A DNA stretch of 64,000 bases from Streptococcus mitis (GTDB lineage: Bacteria > Bacillota > Bacilli > Lactobacillales > Streptococcaceae). Under the pieces are notes generated by a model. It was not told where the DNA came from. It saw nothing but the letters and a program-made list of their open reading frames with translations, and made no database searches. Within the stretch, counting starts at the first letter, position 1. Every line of letters starts with the position of its first letter. A program made the position numbers and the translations under genes. Where the stretch lies: NCBI RefSeq assembly GCF_001281025.1, contig NZ_CP012646.1:1207001-1271000 (forward strand). Direction: 5' to 3'. Shown in pieces: positions 50,231-60,764 of this stretch.

Positions 50231-50260
50231 AAAATCGTATGATGACTTCATACGATTTTT
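50231..50260 (+). terminator. Terminator after glgA
   Basis: AAAATCGTATGA and TCATACGATTTT form a perfect 12-bp stem with a 5-base loop and TT after. The T-run is short; only 23 bases separate it from the next ATG, so serB may depend on read-through. Confidence 0.75.
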
Positions 50261-50283
50261 AGGCTGTTTAGAGAGGAGAACTG

Positions 50284-50928
50284 ATGTCCCAAGTAAAAGG
50301 CTTGTGTGTCATGGATGTTGACGGCACCTTAATCCTAGAAGAAGTGATTGATTTGTTGGGAAGAGAGGCAGGTCGTGAGGCGGAAATTGCGCAGCTTACA
50401 AGTCAGGCAATGCGAGGAGAGTTGAATTTTGAAACGAGTTTACGAGACAGAGTTTCCTTGTTGGAAGGCCTTCCTATTTCGGTCTTTGATAAAGTCTTCA
50501 AGTCTATTCATCTATCGCCAAATGCACAGAAATTTATCTATATTCTCCAAAAGAATGGCATCCAAGTTGGTCTGGTGTCCGGTGGTTTTACTCCAATAGT
50601 TGATAGATTAGCAAAATCCCTCGGCATTTCCTATTTCTCTGCCAACAAACTTGAAGTCAAAGATGGTCTTTTAACTGGAAAATTGATGGGAGAAATTATC
50701 AGTCCCCAGGTAAAAAAAGAGACTCTGGAAAAATGGAGAGAGAAACTAAAACTTCCTCAAGAAAGAACGATTGCAATCGGTGACGGGGCCAATGATTTAT
50801 TGATGTTGAAGTCGGCGGGGCTTGGAATCGCCTTTTGTGGCAAAGAAGTGCTCAAAAAAGAAATACCGAATCATGTTGACAAGAGGGATTTTTTAGAAGT
50901 TCTTCCTTTGATTGACTGTTTAGAATGA
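50284..50928 (+). CDS. serB: HAD-family phosphatase, SerB-like (probable phosphoserine phosphatase)
   Basis: A 214-residue HAD phosphatase with motif I DVDGTLI (11-17), motif II VSGGFTP near 99, and motif [24 protein letters not shown] near 168-186. This is the SerB pattern (last step of serine synthesis). It lies directly before glycerate kinase, and a run from 3-phosphoglycerate metabolism to serine is plausible, but a broader phosphatase role is possible. GAGAGGAG precedes the start; the stop overlaps an upstream in-frame ATG of the next gene. Confidence 0.82.
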   Translation: MSQVKGLCVMDVDGTLILEEVIDLLGREAGREAEIAQLTSQAMRGELNFETSLRDRVSLLEGLPISVFDKVFKSIHLSPNAQKFIYILQKNGIQVGLVSGGFTPIVDRLAKSLGISYFSANKLEVKDGLLTGKLMGEIISPQVKKETLEKWREKLKLPQERTIAIGDGANDLLMLKSAGLGIAFCGKEVLKKEIPNHVDKRDFLEVLPLIDCLE

Positions 50929-50936
50929 GGGAAAAT

Positions 50937-52052
50937 ATGAAGATTGTAATTGCACCAGATTCGTTTAAGGAAAGCTTGACCGCTGAAGAGGTAGCTGAAG
51001 CAATAAAAAGAGGCTTCCAACAATCGATAGCAGATGTAGAATGTCTCCTCTGCCCTGTTGGTGATGGGGGAGAAGGTACTGTTGATGCTATTCGACATTC
51101 TCTTGACCTAGAAGAAAAATGGATCCAAGTGACAGGCCCTTTTGGACAAAAAGAAGCCATGCGCTATTTTCAAAAAGGGGGACTGGCACTATTTGAAGTG
51201 GCTGATTTGGTTGGCCTTGAAAAAATTCCGCTAGAGAAACGAGATCCACTGAAAATCCAAACTTGTGGTATTGGAGAATTGATTCGCAACCTCATTAGTC
51301 AAGAGATTAAAGAAATCTATATTGGCGTTGGTGGTACGGCTAGTAATGATGGAGGACTGGGGATTGCTGCTGGTTTAAGTTATCGTTTTTATGATAGGGA
51401 TGGAAATGTCTTGCCTGCATGCGGTCAATCCTTACTAAAATTAGCTTCAGTTTCAACAGAAAATCGCTATGAAATTCCTGAAGATGTGCAAATTCGTATT
51501 TTAGCAGATGTCGTGTGTCCCTTATGTGGTCCTCAAGGTGCGACCTACACGTTTGGCAAGCAAAAAGGCCTAGATCCTACTATGTTTGATGCCGTAGATC
51601 AAGCAATCCAAGATTTTTATGAAAAAAACTCACCTGCAATATTGGAAATAAAAGGAGCAGGAGCTGGTGGAGGCATTGCTGGCGGTTTGTGTGCCTTTGC
51701 TCAGGCAAATATCGTGTCGGGAATTGATACCTGCTTGAACCTAATCAACTTTGATAAGAAAGTTTCAGATGCTGATTTGGTTGTTGTAGGAGAAGGGAGG
51801 CTAGATCTTCAAAGCTTATCAGGTAAAGCGCCTATTGGTGTTGCAAAAAGAACCCCTGTCGAAGTTCCTGTCATTGCTATTTGTGGTAGTCTTGCTGAAG
51901 ATTTACCTTCCCTACCATTTGAGAATATCCAAGCGGTTTTTTCAATTTTGGAGAAAAGTGAACCTCTAGAAGATAGTTTGAAAAATGCCAGTCTCTATTT
52001 GGAGCACACGGCTGCCAATATAGGGCATTTATTAACTATGCGCAAGATTTAG
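50937..52052 (+). CDS. glxK: Glycerate kinase
   Basis: Phosphorylates D-glycerate to phosphoglycerate. The 371-residue protein belongs to the GlxK/GarK family: N-terminal [15 protein letters not shown], the GDGGEGT motif near 45, [11 protein letters not shown] near 130 and GEGRLD near 285. The ATG at 50937 is preferred to one at 50925 that overlaps the serB stop and has no ribosome binding site; GAGGG lies before 50937. It converges on a DUF1694 gene with a 4-base overlap. Confidence 0.94.
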   Translation: MKIVIAPDSFKESLTAEEVAEAIKRGFQQSIADVECLLCPVGDGGEGTVDAIRHSLDLEEKWIQVTGPFGQKEAMRYFQKGGLALFEVADLVGLEKIPLEKRDPLKIQTCGIGELIRNLISQEIKEIYIGVGGTASNDGGLGIAAGLSYRFYDRDGNVLPACGQSLLKLASVSTENRYEIPEDVQIRILADVVCPLCGPQGATYTFGKQKGLDPTMFDAVDQAIQDFYEKNSPAILEIKGAGAGGGIAGGLCAFAQANIVSGIDTCLNLINFDKKVSDADLVVVGEGRLDLQSLSGKAPIGVAKRTPVEVPVIAICGSLAEDLPSLPFENIQAVFSILEKSEPLEDSLKNASLYLEHTAANIGHLLTMRKI

Positions 52053-52495
52053 CCAAACCATTTCTTCCAGATGGATGTTTTGGCTGGTTCTTCCTTTTTA
52101 ACTTCCCAAAGTTTTGCAAAAGCAAGTCGAAGGTTCTTTTCTTCTACTTGTACTGGTGCATTGCTATGGATAATCAGGCCAAAAGGAGAAGAAGTATGCT
52201 CTTCAGATACAATGGTAGCTTGACTATCAGTTTCTTTAGCTTCTTTTAAGTAGAAAACTTGCTTGTCAAATTCGATAGTTGGTGAGATTTTCACAAATAG
52301 TGGCTCTGCTTTTTCCTGTAGGTTTTCTAAAATAGATAAAAAGCCTTTTTCTAGCTGAGGACTATTTGCTGTGTCAATATCTGCATATCCAAGAACTCTT
52401 TCCTCAAAAGTGCCAAGATAGCGTCTTTGCTCATCTGGATTTAATTTTGGCCCACCATGAGCTTTTTCAAGTAATTGTTTTGATAAATCTGTCAT
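52049..52495 (-). CDS. DUF1694 family protein (YueI-like)
   Basis: A 148-residue soluble protein that I match to DUF1694 (YueI) by the N-terminal [27 protein letters not shown] region (in parts LLEKAHGG and [15 protein letters not shown]) and [10 protein letters not shown]. No catalytic motif is seen; function unknown. It ends in a KKWFG tail. The gene stands alone on the minus strand between glxK and the eno promoter. Confidence 0.75.
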   Translation of the reverse strand: MTDLSKQLLEKAHGGPKLNPDEQRRYLGTFEERVLGYADIDTANSPQLEKGFLSILENLQEKAEPLFVKISPTIEFDKQVFYLKEAKETDSQATIVSEEHTSSPFGLIIHSNAPVQVEEKNLRLAFAKLWEVKKEEPAKTSIWKKWFG

Positions 52496-52535
52496 GAAAA
52501 CAGTATATCATAAAAGTTAGAATAAAACAGATAAA

Positions 52536-52549
52536 AGAAAGCGATTACT
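52536..52549 (+). promoter_or_regulatory. Possible cre site upstream of eno
   Basis: AGAAAGCGATTACT resembles the CcpA pattern TGAAAGCGATTTCA at 10-11 of 14. It lies 43 bases upstream of the eno -35. Weak and unsupported by other evidence. Confidence 0.25.
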
Positions 52550-52591
52550 TTATAAAGTTAAGGAAAATTTGCACAAAGATAACGTTTTTTC

Positions 52592-52620
52592 TTGAAAAAG
52601 GAGGGCTTTTAAGGTATTAT
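52592..52620 (+). promoter_or_regulatory. eno promoter
   Basis: -35 TTGAAA (52592-52597), 17-base spacer, -10 TATTAT (52615-52620). Followed by a 32-base leader and AAGGAGAG before the ATG. Confidence 0.75.
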
Positions 52621-52655
52621 AGAGGTGTAAAAAATTTAACTCATAAGGAGAGTAA

Positions 52656-53961
<1,306 letters not shown>

Positions 53962-53963
<2 letters not shown>

Positions 53964-54068
53964 AATAGTCCAGTGAACTATTTTATCCCGAACCATGAAA
54001 TTCAAAAGTTCGGCCGTTGATTTAACAACGTTTCTAGCCCCTCGGATTTTATCCGAAGGGCTATTTTT
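53962..54068 (+). terminator. eno terminator region with several stem-loops
   Basis: The real terminator is TAGCCC-TCGGAT/ATCCGA-GGGCTA (one mismatch) at 54035-54063 followed by TTTTT. Upstream lie three more stems: AAAATAGT/ACTATTTT (53962-53984, overlapping the eno stop), CCGAAC/GTTCGG (53988-54013) and CGTTG/CAACG (54015-54030). Confidence 0.8.
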
Positions 54069-54152
54069 ATGTTCAGTGAACAAAAAGGTGGCAAATTTTT
54101 TAAGAAACTTAGTTACCAATGAATACGATTCTGCTAATATAATTGAAAATGA

Positions 54153-54181
54153 TGGAAAAAAGGGTGGATTTATGATATACT
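54153..54181 (+). promoter_or_regulatory. murZ promoter
   Basis: -35 TGGAAA (54153-54158), 17-base spacer, -10 TATACT (54176-54181) with TGA upstream (extended). Confidence 0.6.
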
Positions 54182-54230
54182 TTAATGTAGGACCTTTTTA
54201 GAAATTTTGAAAGAGCATAAAAAATTTAGA

Positions 54231-55490
54231 ATGAGAAAAATTGTTATCAATGGTGGATTGCCCTTGCAAGGTGAAATCACTATTAGCGGTGCTAAAAATA
54301 GCGTTGTGGCCTTAATTCCAGCTATTATTTTGGCTGATGATGTGGTGACTTTGGATTGTGTTCCAGATATTTCCGATGTTGCTAGTCTTGTCGAAATCAT
54401 GGAGTTAATGGGTGCTACCGTTAAGCGTTATGACGATGTGTTAGAGATTGATCCACGAGGTGTTCAAAATATTCCAATGCCTTATGGGAAAATCAATAGT
54501 CTTCGTGCATCTTATTATTTTTATGGAAGTCTTTTAGGTCGCTTTGGTGAAGCTACAGTTGGTTTACCTGGAGGATGCGATTTGGGACCACGTCCTATTG
54601 ACTTACACCTTAAGGCTTTTGAAGCAATGGGAGCTACTGTTAGCTACGAGGGAGATAACATGAAGTTATCTGCTAAATATGTGGGACTTCATGGTGCAAG
54701 TATTTACATGGATACGGTTAGTGTCGGTGCGACGATTAATACGATGATTGCTGCGGTTAAAGCAAATGGGCGTACTATTATTGAAAATGCAGCCCGTGAG
54801 CCTGAGATTATTGATGTTGCAACTCTCTTGAATAATATGGGTGCCCATATCCGTGGGGCAGGAACTAATATTATCATTATTGATGGTGTTGAAAGATTAC
54901 ACGGAACCCGTCATCAGGTGATTCCAGACCGTATTGAAGCGGGAACATACATTTCCTTAGCTGCTGCAGTTGGTAAGGGAATTCGTATTAATAATGTTCT
55001 TTATGAACACTTAGAAGGGTTCATCGCTAAGTTGGAAGAAATGGGAGTGAGAATGACTGTATCTGAAGACAGTATTTTTGTCGAAGAACAGTCTAATTTG
55101 AAAGCAATCAATATTAAGACAGCTCCTTATCCTGGTTTTGCTACTGACTTGCAACAACCAATTACTCCTCTCTTGTTAACAGCAGAGGGGCGTGGTACCA
55201 TTATTGATACCATTTATGAAAAACGAGTAAACCATGTTTTTGAACTAGCAAAGATGGATGCAGATATTACGACTACAAACAACTACATTTTATATACCGG
55301 TGGACGTAGTTTACGTGGTGCAAATGTAAAAGCAACTGACCTTAGAGCTGGGGCCGCACTTGTCATTGCTGGTTTAATGGCTGAAGGCAAAACTGAAATT
55401 ACAAACATTGAGTTCATTTTACGTGGATATTCAGATATTATTGAAAAATTACGTAATCTAGGAGCGGATATTACACTTGTTGAAGAATAA
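54231..55490 (+). CDS. murZ: UDP-N-acetylglucosamine 1-carboxyvinyltransferase (MurA2/MurZ type)
   Basis: First committed step of peptidoglycan precursor synthesis: adds enolpyruvate to UDP-GlcNAc; target of fosfomycin. In 419 residues: N-terminal [18 protein letters not shown], catalytic Cys116 in [16 protein letters not shown], and the [14 protein letters not shown] region. Low-GC Gram-positives have two such enzymes; the GGCDLG form and sequence resemble the pneumococcal MurZ paralogue. The start at 54231 gives the normal N-terminus; an in-frame TTG at 54207 has no clear ribosome binding site, and the ATG also has only a poor one. Confidence 0.93.
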   Translation: MRKIVINGGLPLQGEITISGAKNSVVALIPAIILADDVVTLDCVPDISDVASLVEIMELMGATVKRYDDVLEIDPRGVQNIPMPYGKINSLRASYYFYGSLLGRFGEATVGLPGGCDLGPRPIDLHLKAFEAMGATVSYEGDNMKLSAKYVGLHGASIYMDTVSVGATINTMIAAVKANGRTIIENAAREPEIIDVATLLNNMGAHIRGAGTNIIIIDGVERLHGTRHQVIPDRIEAGTYISLAAAVGKGIRINNVLYEHLEGFIAKLEEMGVRMTVSEDSIFVEEQSNLKAINIKTAPYPGFATDLQQPITPLLLTAEGRGTIIDTIYEKRVNHVFELAKMDADITTTNNYILYTGGRSLRGANVKATDLRAGAALVIAGLMAEGKTEITNIEFILRGYSDIIEKLRNLGADITLVEE

Positions 55491-55505
55491 ACCGTAGAGG
55501 TGTTT

Positions 55506-56057
55506 ATGAATATTTGGACCAAATTAGCAATGTTTTCTTTTTTTGAAACGGATCGCTTGTATTTGCGTCCTTTCTTTTTTAGTGATAGTCAGGACTTCCA
55601 CGAGATAGCTTCAAATCCAGAAAATCTTCAATTTATTTTCCCAACTCAGGCAAGTCTGGAAGAAAGTCAATATGCATTAGCGAATTACTTTATGAAGTCC
55701 CCTTTGGGAGTGTGGGCAATTTGTGACCAGAAAAATCAACAAATGATTGGTTCTATTAAATTTGAGAAGTTAGATGAAATCAAAAAAGAAGCTGAGCTTG
55801 GCTATTTTTTGAGAAAAGATGCTTGGTCGCAAGGATTTATGACAGAGGTTGTTAGAAAAATTTGTCAGCTTTCTTTTGAGGAATTAGGCTTAAAACAATT
55901 ATCCATTATTACCCACCTTGAAAATGAAGCTAGCCAAAGAGTTGCTCTTAAGTCTGGATTCCGTTTGATTCGTCAGTTTAAGGGAAGTGATCGCTACACA
56001 AGAAAAATGCGGGATTATCTTGAATTTCGGTATGTAAAAGGAGAATTCAATGAGTAA
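55506..56057 (+). CDS. GNAT-family acetyltransferase (RimJ/RimL-like)
   Basis: A 183-residue acetyltransferase of the Acetyltransf_3 type: ETDRLYLRPF near residue 16, ELGYFLRKDAWSQGFMTEVVRKI near 100 (acetyl-CoA site) and NEASQRVALKSGF near 140. Such proteins acetylate protein N-termini or small molecules; the target is unknown. GAGGTG precedes the ATG at 55506. It overlaps the following CBS protein gene by 8 bases. Confidence 0.82.
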   Translation: MNIWTKLAMFSFFETDRLYLRPFFFSDSQDFHEIASNPENLQFIFPTQASLEESQYALANYFMKSPLGVWAICDQKNQQMIGSIKFEKLDEIKKEAELGYFLRKDAWSQGFMTEVVRKICQLSFEELGLKQLSIITHLENEASQRVALKSGFRLIRQFKGSDRYTRKMRDYLEFRYVKGEFNE

Positions 56058-57327
56058 GCATCAGGAAATTCTAAGCTATTTGGAGGAATTACCTGTCGGT
56101 AAAAGGGTCAGTGTTCGTAGCATTTCCAATCATCTGGGAGTCAGTGATGGAACGGCTTATCGGGCTATTAAAGAAGCTGAAAATCGTGGAATTGTAGAGA
56201 CTCGCCCAAGAAGTGGTACTATCCGTGTTAAATCTCAGAAAGTTGCTATAGAGAGATTAACTTTTGCTGAAATTGCTGAAGTGACTTCTTCTGAGGTTCT
56301 GTCTGGTCAAGAAGGTTTAGATAGAGAATTTAGTAAGTTCTCTATCGGTGCCATGACTGAACAAAATATCCTGTCCTACCTTCATGATGGGGGACTCTTG
56401 ATTGTCGGAGACCGTACCCGTATCCAACTGTTAGCACTTGAAAATGAAAATGCTGTTCTTGTGACAGGAGGATTTCATGTTCATGATGATGTACTTAAAC
56501 TGGCCAATCAAAAAGGAATTCCAGTTTTAAGAAGCAAGCATGACACTTTCACTGTCGCGACCATGATCAATAAAGCCTTGTCAAATGTCCAAATCAAGAC
56601 TGATATTCTGACAGTTGAGAAACTTTACCGTCCGAGTCATGAGTATGGTTTTCTGAGAGAGACCGACACTGTTAAAGATTATTTGGACTTGGTGCGTAAG
56701 AATCGTAGCAGCCGTTTCCCTGTTATCAATCAACATCAGGTTGTTGTTGGGGTTGTTACTATGAGAGATGCGGGAGATAAGTCACCAAGTACCACAATTG
56801 ATAAAGTCATGTCTCGTAGTCTATTTTTGGTTGGATTATCGACAAATATTGCCAATGTGAGTCAACGGATGATTGCTGAAGACTTTGAAATGGTACCGGT
56901 TGTTCGAAATAATCAAACCTTGCTTGGGGTTGTAACCAGACGAGATGTCATGGAGAAGATGAGTCGTTCCCAAGTTTCTGCTCTACCTACTTTTTCTGAG
57001 CAGATTGGTCAAAAACTTTCTTATCACCATGATGAAGTAGTGATTACAGTGGAACCCTTTATGCTAGAGAAGAACGGTGTTTTGGCTAATGGTGTATTGG
57101 CAGAAATTCTGACCCACATGACTCAAGATTTAGTTGTGAATAGTGGTCGCAATCTTATTATTGAGCAGATGCTAATCTACTTTTTGCAGGCTGTTCAGAT
57201 AGATGATATATTGCGCATTCAAGCACGCATTATCCATCATACGAGACGGTCAGCTATTATTGATTACGATATTTATCATGGTCATCAGATTGTTTCAAAA
57301 GCAAATGTAACCGTTAAAATTAATTAG
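56050..57327 (+). CDS. HTH/DRTGG/CBS/hotdog-domain protein (YtoI-like)
   Basis: A 425-residue multidomain protein: N-terminal GntR-like winged helix (about 1-60, SVRSISNHLGVSDGTAYRAIKEAENRGI), a DRTGG domain (about 75-180), two CBS motifs (about 195-305, VVTMRD and VVTRRDVM) that usually bind adenosyl ligands, and a C-terminal thioesterase-like hotdog domain (about 315-425). The layout is that of Bacillus YtoI, whose role is unknown; a regulator sensing a nucleotide or acyl-CoA is plausible. It has AAGGAG before the start and sits between a GNAT gene and map. Confidence 0.85.
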   Translation: MSKHQEILSYLEELPVGKRVSVRSISNHLGVSDGTAYRAIKEAENRGIVETRPRSGTIRVKSQKVAIERLTFAEIAEVTSSEVLSGQEGLDREFSKFSIGAMTEQNILSYLHDGGLLIVGDRTRIQLLALENENAVLVTGGFHVHDDVLKLANQKGIPVLRSKHDTFTVATMINKALSNVQIKTDILTVEKLYRPSHEYGFLRETDTVKDYLDLVRKNRSSRFPVINQHQVVVGVVTMRDAGDKSPSTTIDKVMSRSLFLVGLSTNIANVSQRMIAEDFEMVPVVRNNQTLLGVVTRRDVMEKMSRSQVSALPTFSEQIGQKLSYHHDEVVITVEPFMLEKNGVLANGVLAEILTHMTQDLVVNSGRNLIIEQMLIYFLQAVQIDDILRIQARIIHHTRRSAIIDYDIYHGHQIVSKANVTVKIN

Positions 57328-57342
57328 AAACTAGGAGAAAAA

Positions 57343-58203
57343 ATGATAACATTAAAATCAGCTCGTGAAATCGAAGCTATGGATAAGGCAGGTGATTTTC
57401 TAGCAAGTATTCATATCGGCTTGCGTGATTTGATTAAGCCTGGCGTAGATATGTGGGAAGTTGAAGAGTATGTTCGCCGTCGTTGTAAGGAAGAAAATTT
57501 CCTTCCGCTTCAGATTGGAGTTGACGGTGCCATGATGGACTATCCTTATGCTACTTGTTGCTCTCTTAATGATGAAGTGGCTCATGCTTTCCCTCGTCAC
57601 TATATCTTGAAAGATGGTGATTTGCTCAAAGTTGATATGGTTTTGGGAGGCCCAATTGCTAAATCCGACCTGAATGTCTCAAAATTAAACTTCAACAATG
57701 TGGAACAAATGAAAAAATACACTCAGAGCTATTCTGGTGGTCTTGCAGACTCATGTTGGGCTTATGCTGTTGGTACACCGTCCGAAGAAGTGAAAAACTT
57801 GATGGATGTAACTAAAGAAGCTATGTACAAGGGGATTGAGCAAGCTGTTGTTGGAAACCGTATCGGTGATATTGGAGCAGCGATTCAAGAATACGCTGAA
57901 AGTCGTGGTTACGGTGTAGTGCGTGATTTGGTTGGTCATGGTGTTGGCCCAACCATGCACGAAGAACCAATGGTTCCAAACTATGGTATTGCTGGTCGTG
58001 GGCTTCGTCTCCGTGAAGGAATGGTCTTGACTATTGAACCGATGATCAATACAGGTGACTGGGAAATCGATACAGATATGAAGACCGGTTGGGCGCATAA
58101 AACCATTGACGGTGGACTGTCATGCCAATATGAACACCAATTTGTCATTACGAAAGATGGACCTGTTATCTTGACTAGTCAAGGTGAAGAAGGAACTTAT
58201 TAA
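57343..58203 (+). CDS. map: Methionine aminopeptidase, type I with streptococcal insert
   Basis: Removes the initiator methionine from new proteins. The 286-residue enzyme is longer than the usual 250: first metal-ligand Asp98 in LKVDMV, then the second, Asp136 in GLADSCWAY, is 38 residues on, while it is 11 in E. coli. The difference is a 27-residue insert (about 104-130). Other ligands appear in GHGVGPTMHEEP and TIEPMIN. The insert is known in streptococcal MetAP. AGGAG precedes the ATG. A hairpin ends the gene. Confidence 0.96.
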   Translation: MITLKSAREIEAMDKAGDFLASIHIGLRDLIKPGVDMWEVEEYVRRRCKEENFLPLQIGVDGAMMDYPYATCCSLNDEVAHAFPRHYILKDGDLLKVDMVLGGPIAKSDLNVSKLNFNNVEQMKKYTQSYSGGLADSCWAYAVGTPSEEVKNLMDVTKEAMYKGIEQAVVGNRIGDIGAAIQEYAESRGYGVVRDLVGHGVGPTMHEEPMVPNYGIAGRGLRLREGMVLTIEPMINTGDWEIDTDMKTGWAHKTIDGGLSCQYEHQFVITKDGPVILTSQGEEGTY

Positions 58204-58269
58204 TAAAAAGTGAAAAGGCTGCTGGAAGTTGATTTTGAAAATAATCCAGTAGATCTTTTCATATTAAAT

Positions 58270-58315
58270 AAACGCATTGTATCAAGTTTTTAAGTGCCTG
58301 ATATAATGCGTTTTT
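58270..58315 (+). terminator. map terminator
   Basis: Arms AAACGCATTGTATCA and TGATATAATGCGTTT pair over 15 bases with one wobble; 15-base loop; a T-run follows. It is 66 bases after the map stop. Confidence 0.75.
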
Positions 58316-58442
58316 CTGGCTTTAAAATTCTTACCTCAATATCTTGTACATTATTATCATTTCAAAAAATGAATTTTCTACAATGTTACACTTCAGGTAA
58401 AAAATATGTTTCAGATTTTCTGTTACAGAAATAGATATCATT

Positions 58443-58799
58443 ATGAAATAATTATTTTATAATTACTACTATTTCTATAAAAACCACAAAGATATTGGCA
58501 AACTATCTGATAAAGAATTATTTCGTGTTGCCAACAAGGCTGCGATGAAGGATTTATTGCCTATCGTGGTTATGAGGTTTAATGAATCTTTAAAGATTGC
58601 TTTAGAGCCTTATCATTCAGAATTGTTTTTACATATTTTGAACTCTACTGAACGTGAAAGAAAGTAAAACCGAGAGGGTGTAGAGGAATTATATCTTCTT
58701 GATTTTAGTAGTCAATTCGATACTCTCACGACAGAAGATTTAAAGGATTACTTTGATGGAGAAATTATCATTGTTTCACGTTATTATTGTAGATTCTAA
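58443..58799 (+). pseudogene. Decayed reading frame of unknown family
   Basis: One frame runs from ATG at 58443 to TAA at 58797-58799 and is interrupted by two in-frame TAA codons: at 58449 (third codon) and 58665. Between and after them the reading is protein-like: HKDIGKLSDKELFRVANKAAMK, given in parts as HKDIGKLSDK, ELFRVANKAAMK, MRFNESLKIALEPY, HSELFLHILN, then after the stop EELYLLDFSSQFD and TTEDLKDYFDGEIII. Restoring each TAA to CAA or AAA would give about 118 residues. I do not recognise the family. It is likely a relic, or less likely a short translated piece. Confidence 0.6.
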
Positions 58800-58828
58800 A
58801 AGAAATCAATTCAGTACATTACCTCTTT

Positions 58829-59677
58829 TTATTCTTTTTCAAAGGTAAATCCTTCTCCAAGGATTTCGTGGGCTTCTGTAATGGTTATAAAGGCTTGAGG
58901 ATCGATTCGATGAATCATTTCCTTCATTTTCACAATCTCATTTCTTCCGACAATACAGTAAATGATTTTTAAATCTTCTCGACTATAATAACCTTGACCT
59001 GAGATGAAAGTAACACCTCTTCCTAGGTCATCATTAATCGCCTTAGCAAGTTGGTCAGGACGTTTTGTGATAATCATAAATCCTTTGCCGGCATATCCTC
59101 CTTCACCAATCAAATCAATGACACGAGAAACGATAAAATCAAATAATAGCGTGTAAGAAACCAATCTCAAGTCCTTGAAGATTAGGAGAATGAGCATGAG
59201 AATACAAAAATCTAAGATAAAGAGCAGTTTTCCCATGGATATATGAGTGTATTTATTGAGAATACGAGCTAGAATATCAGTACCACCAGTTGTACCTCCA
59301 GCATTAAAGATAATTCCAAGACCAATTCCCAATAGAATTCCAGCTATAAGGGCAGTGATTAGTAAATCACCTTGCAGATCAATATGAAGGGGAATACGCT
59401 CAAAAACAGCCAACCAGGCGGACAAAGCTAAGGTTCCTAGTAAACTAGAATAGAGAGATTTTGCTCCAAAAATCTTCCAAGCTAGGAGGAAAAGGGGAAT
59501 ATTAATCAGCAGGTTCATGAGAGAAACAGGGATTTTAAAAAGATAAAAGGTGATGAGGGTAATACCCGTCGCCCCTCCTTCAAAGAGATGATGGGGAACT
59601 ACAAAATAAGTTAGCCCAAAAGCATAAATAGCAGCACCTAGTAAGATGGTTAAAATGGGATAAATTTTTTTAATCAT
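58829..59677 (-). CDS. YitT family membrane protein (DUF161/DUF2179)
   Basis: A 282-residue protein with about five or six membrane segments in the first 200 residues (DUF161 repeats, such as GGATGITLITF and GGTTGGTDILARILNK) and a C-terminal soluble DUF2179 domain (about 205-280). Family function is unsettled; transport or sensing roles have been proposed. AAAGAGGT precedes the ATG. It is divergent from degV; its promoter contains a long inverted repeat. Confidence 0.88.
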   Translation of the reverse strand: MIKKIYPILTILLGAAIYAFGLTYFVVPHHLFEGGATGITLITFYLFKIPVSLMNLLINIPLFLLAWKIFGAKSLYSSLLGTLALSAWLAVFERIPLHIDLQGDLLITALIAGILLGIGLGIIFNAGGTTGGTDILARILNKYTHISMGKLLFILDFCILMLILLIFKDLRLVSYTLLFDFIVSRVIDLIGEGGYAGKGFMIITKRPDQLAKAINDDLGRGVTFISGQGYYSREDLKIIYCIVGRNEIVKMKEMIHRIDPQAFITITEAHEILGEGFTFEKE

Positions 59678-59701
59678 AGGGACCTCTTTTCTTATAAGTA
59701 G

Positions 59702-59731
59702 ATTATATCAAATTTTTAAGAAAAATTTGAT
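59702..59731 (-). promoter_or_regulatory. YitT-gene promoter with inverted repeat
   Basis: On the minus strand -10 TATAAT (59702-59707) with TGA upstream. ATCAAATTTTT (59707-59717) and AAAAATTTGAT (59721-59731) form a perfect 11-bp inverted repeat with a 3-base centre that covers the spacer and -35 position. Likely an operator. Confidence 0.5.
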
Positions 59732-59763
59732 TGACTCCATTAGGATTTTTAATCTTTTTTTGA

Positions 59764-59769
59764 TATAAT
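59764..59769 (+). promoter_or_regulatory. degV promoter (-10 TATAAT, extended)
   Basis: TATAAT preceded by TGA, 49 bases upstream of the degV ATG; no good -35. Confidence 0.5.
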
Positions 59770-59817
59770 TAAAAGTAAGAAAACCAATCTGAATCCTAAA
59801 ATAGAAAGATTGATACT

Positions 59818-60657
59818 ATGACAAAAATTAAAATTGTAACCGATTCATCTGTTACTATTGAACCTGAACTAGTAAAACAATTAGATATCACTGTTGTTCC
59901 GTTATCTGTAATGATTGATAATGTTGTTTATTCTGATGCGGATTTGAAAGAAGAAGGTAAATTTCTTCAGTTGATGCAAGAAAGTAAGAATCTTCCGAAA
60001 ACAAGTCAGCCACCTGTAGGTGTCTTTGCTGAAGTTTTTGAAGAACTATGCAAGGATGGTAGCCAGATTCTTGCTATTCATATGTCTCATGCCCTTTCTG
60101 GTACTGTAGAAGCGGCACGTCAAGGTGCTAGCTTATCTACTGCCGATGTGACAGTTATTGATAGTTCCTTCACTGACCAAGCCCTGAAATTCCAAGTTGT
60201 TGAGGCTGCGAAGTTAGCACAAGAAGGCAAAGATATGGAGGAAATTTTAACTCGCATAGAAGAGGTAAAAAACCACACAGAACTCTATATTGGTGTTTCT
60301 ACTTTGGAAAATCTTGTCAAAGGTGGACGAATTGGCCGTGTAACTGGATTGTTGAGCTCCCTTCTCAATATACGTGTTGTCATGCAGATGAAAGACCATG
60401 AATTGCAGCCAATCGTTAAAGGTCGTGGAGCTAAAACTTTTAAAAAATGGTTAGATGAGTTGATAACGTCGCTCTCTGAACGTTCTGTAGCAGAGATTGG
60501 AATTTCATATTCTGGCAGTGCTGATTGGGCCAAAGAGATGAAAGAAAGCTTACAAGCTTATGTTGAAAAGCCAATTTCAGTTTTGGAAACGGGCTCTATT
60601 ATTCAAACTCACACGGGTGAGAACGCTTGGGCTATTTTAGTACGTTACTACTCTTAA
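59818..60657 (+). CDS. DegV family fatty acid-binding protein
   Basis: A 279-residue DegV protein. The N-terminal [14 protein letters not shown] and the [11 protein letters not shown] segment (near 98) with the conserved fatty acid-carboxylate-binding serine and histidine are visible, followed by the second domain with [12 protein letters not shown] near 172. DegV/FakB proteins bind fatty acids; FakB types present them to the kinase FakA. No fakA is near, so which acid and partner is open. Weak AGAAAG precedes the ATG. Confidence 0.92.
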   Translation: MTKIKIVTDSSVTIEPELVKQLDITVVPLSVMIDNVVYSDADLKEEGKFLQLMQESKNLPKTSQPPVGVFAEVFEELCKDGSQILAIHMSHALSGTVEAARQGASLSTADVTVIDSSFTDQALKFQVVEAAKLAQEGKDMEEILTRIEEVKNHTELYIGVSTLENLVKGGRIGRVTGLLSSLLNIRVVMQMKDHELQPIVKGRGAKTFKKWLDELITSLSERSVAEIGISYSGSADWAKEMKESLQAYVEKPISVLETGSIIQTHTGENAWAILVRYYS

Positions 60658-60694
60658 AAAAATAAATAAAATGGGAAGAAATAGCGTTTTTAAC

Positions 60695-60723
60695 TTGACC
60701 TAAAAGGGATTTTAGGATATGAT
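60695..60723 (+). promoter_or_regulatory. hup promoter with palindromic spacer
   Basis: -35 TTGACC (60695-60700), 17-base spacer, -10 TATGAT (60718-60723). CCTAAAA and TTTTAGG (60699-60716) form a 7-bp inverted repeat across the spacer. Confidence 0.65.
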
Positions 60724-60764
60724 TATAATTGTTAATTAGAAATTAAATTGGAGGAATCATTAAC

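Larger units (their letters stand above)
58204..58828. other. 625-base region without an intact gene
   Basis: Contains the map terminator (58270-58315), an AT-rich stretch with a small TTTCTG/CAGAAA palindrome at 58417-58431, and a decayed reading frame at 58443-58799. No promoter, RNA gene or repeat could be identified in the rest. Confidence 0.7.

Noticed and set aside
53995..54201. 68-codon frame between eno and murZ
   Set aside because: Covers the eno terminator hairpins and the murZ promoter, has no ribosome binding site and no family resemblance.
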